64,000 nt of DNA, taken from NCBI RefSeq assembly GCF_028561755.1, contig NZ_JAQQTD010000006.1:1-64000 (forward strand), in the 5' to 3' direction. The DNA is from Altibacter sp. HG106. GTDB lineage: Bacteria > Bacteroidota > Bacteroidia > Flavobacteriales > Flavobacteriaceae. Under the pieces are notes generated by a model. The model made no database searches, was not told where the DNA came from, and was given only the letters and a program-made list of their open reading frames with translations. Positions 63,452-64,000 of the stretch are shown one piece after another (positions within the stretch are counted from its first letter, which is position 1; every line of letters starts with the position of its first letter). Both the position numbers and the translations under genes were made by a program.

Positions 63452-64000
63452 AGCCTAGCAATGCTTTTATGACCGGTTGGGGGTCGAGTTCATAGTAGAG
63501 CGGAAGGCGTACCAGGCGTTCGGTGTATTGATCGCTGTTTTGTAATGCTCTTCCGTCGTGTTTTTTATAGTAAAACGGACTCTCATGCAGGCTCAAGTAA
63601 TGAAATACTGCGTGTACTCCATGTGCTTTGAGATGCTGGATAAGCCGTGTGCGCTGTTCATTATCACGACAAAACAAATAAAACATATGTGCATTGTTAA
63701 TGGCATAGTCGGGAATCACGGGAAGTTGAATGCCCAACCTGGCTGCCCATTCCTTTAATTGCTTGTAGTACGCTTCCCAAATAGCAGTTCGTTGTTTCTG
63801 AATGCGCTCGCTTTCCTCTAATTGGGCGAACAAATAAGCGGCGTTCAATTCGCTTGGTAAAAAGGAAGAACCAATATCTACCCAACCGTATTTATCGATC
63901 TCTCCCCGGAAAAAGGCACTGCGATTGGTACCCTTCTCCCAGATGATTTCCGCTCTGGCTTGTAAGTTTTCTTCATTGATCACCAATAGCCCTCCTTCAC
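63441..64000 (-). CDS. WecE/RffA-type sugar aminotransferase, N-terminus beyond window
   Basis: The visible C-terminal half (about 186 residues) belongs to the DegT/DnrJ/EryC1 family. GGLLVINEENLQARAEIIWE, EKGTNRSAFFRGEIDKYGWV and DIGSSFLPSELNAAYLFAQL are characteristic of dTDP-4-amino-4,6-dideoxygalactose transaminases. The frame stays open to the window edge, so the TTG at 63986 is not its start. PLP-bound Lys and upstream motifs are outside. It supplies an amino sugar for the surface glycan and overlaps 62234-63451 by 11 bases. Confidence 0.9.
   Translation of the reverse strand, partial: EGGLLVINEENLQARAEIIWEKGTNRSAFFRGEIDKYGWVDIGSSFLPSELNAAYLFAQLEESERIQKQRTAIWEAYYKQLKEWAARLGIQLPVIPDYAINNAHMFYLFCRDNEQRTRLIQHLKAHGVHAVFHYLSLHESPFYYKKHDGRALQNSDQYTERLVRLPLYYELDPQPVIKALLGYDS

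Overview
The window is chromosomal DNA from a member of the Bacteroidota, most likely a marine Flavobacteriaceae. Evidence: a PorV-type beta-barrel protein of the type IX secretion system, the kpsF-tatC-lptB neighbourhood, many short lipoproteins, standalone two-component-propeller proteins, LytTR regulators, Bacteroidota-style promoter boxes (TAnnTTTG) in place of strong Shine-Dalgarno sites, and several TTG/GTG starts. No rRNA, tRNA, CRISPR array or intact insertion sequence was recognised.

Region 1 (about 1-10500) is AT-rich accessory DNA. It is organised as units in which one or more genes lie between a 5' end reading CCG^TT plus 7-8 unit-specific bases and a 3' end that is the exact reverse complement of those bases plus AAC, followed by ACG or CGG. 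Inner inverted repeats sit just inside these ends. This is the architecture of integron gene cassettes joined by attC sites. No integrase gene is in view, so the array would be a CALIN-like cluster. Cargo: a KAP-type P-loop NTPase, a small membrane protein, a five-gene unit (LytTR regulator, sensor kinase, serine hydrolase, M28 peptidase, membrane protein), an orphan lipoprotein, and an SRPBCC plus DUF4287/DUF5655 unit. The array fades out through a degenerate half-site near 10060.

Region 2 (about 10500-41500) is a long, mostly plus-strand run of small accessory genes: three CPBP membrane proteases, three DUF1801 proteins, two VOC proteins, acetyltransferases, SnoaL-like proteins, an SRAP peptidase, a CAT-family acetyltransferase, a SulP transporter, a Crp-family regulator next to an M20 amidohydrolase, an intradiol-dioxygenase/thioredoxin-like fusion lipoprotein, DUF1835, DUF418, DoxX and Coa1-like proteins. 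Two pseudogenes lie here: a TauE/SafE remnant with in-frame stops and an internally deleted SnoaL-like gene.

Region 3 (about 41500-53820) is more conserved: katG, a GNAT/CDGSH/GNAT operon, recQ, kpsF-tatC-AhpD-like-lptB, pssA, a PorV-like gene and a DUF4105 gene.

Region 4 (53823-64000, all minus strand) is one tightly overlapping surface-polysaccharide operon. In transcription order it holds a WecE-type sugar aminotransferase (truncated by the window), a membrane glycosyltransferase-like protein, a GT-B-like protein, three GT4 transferases, an O-antigen polymerase/ligase, another GT4, and the initiating polyprenyl-phosphate sugar transferase.
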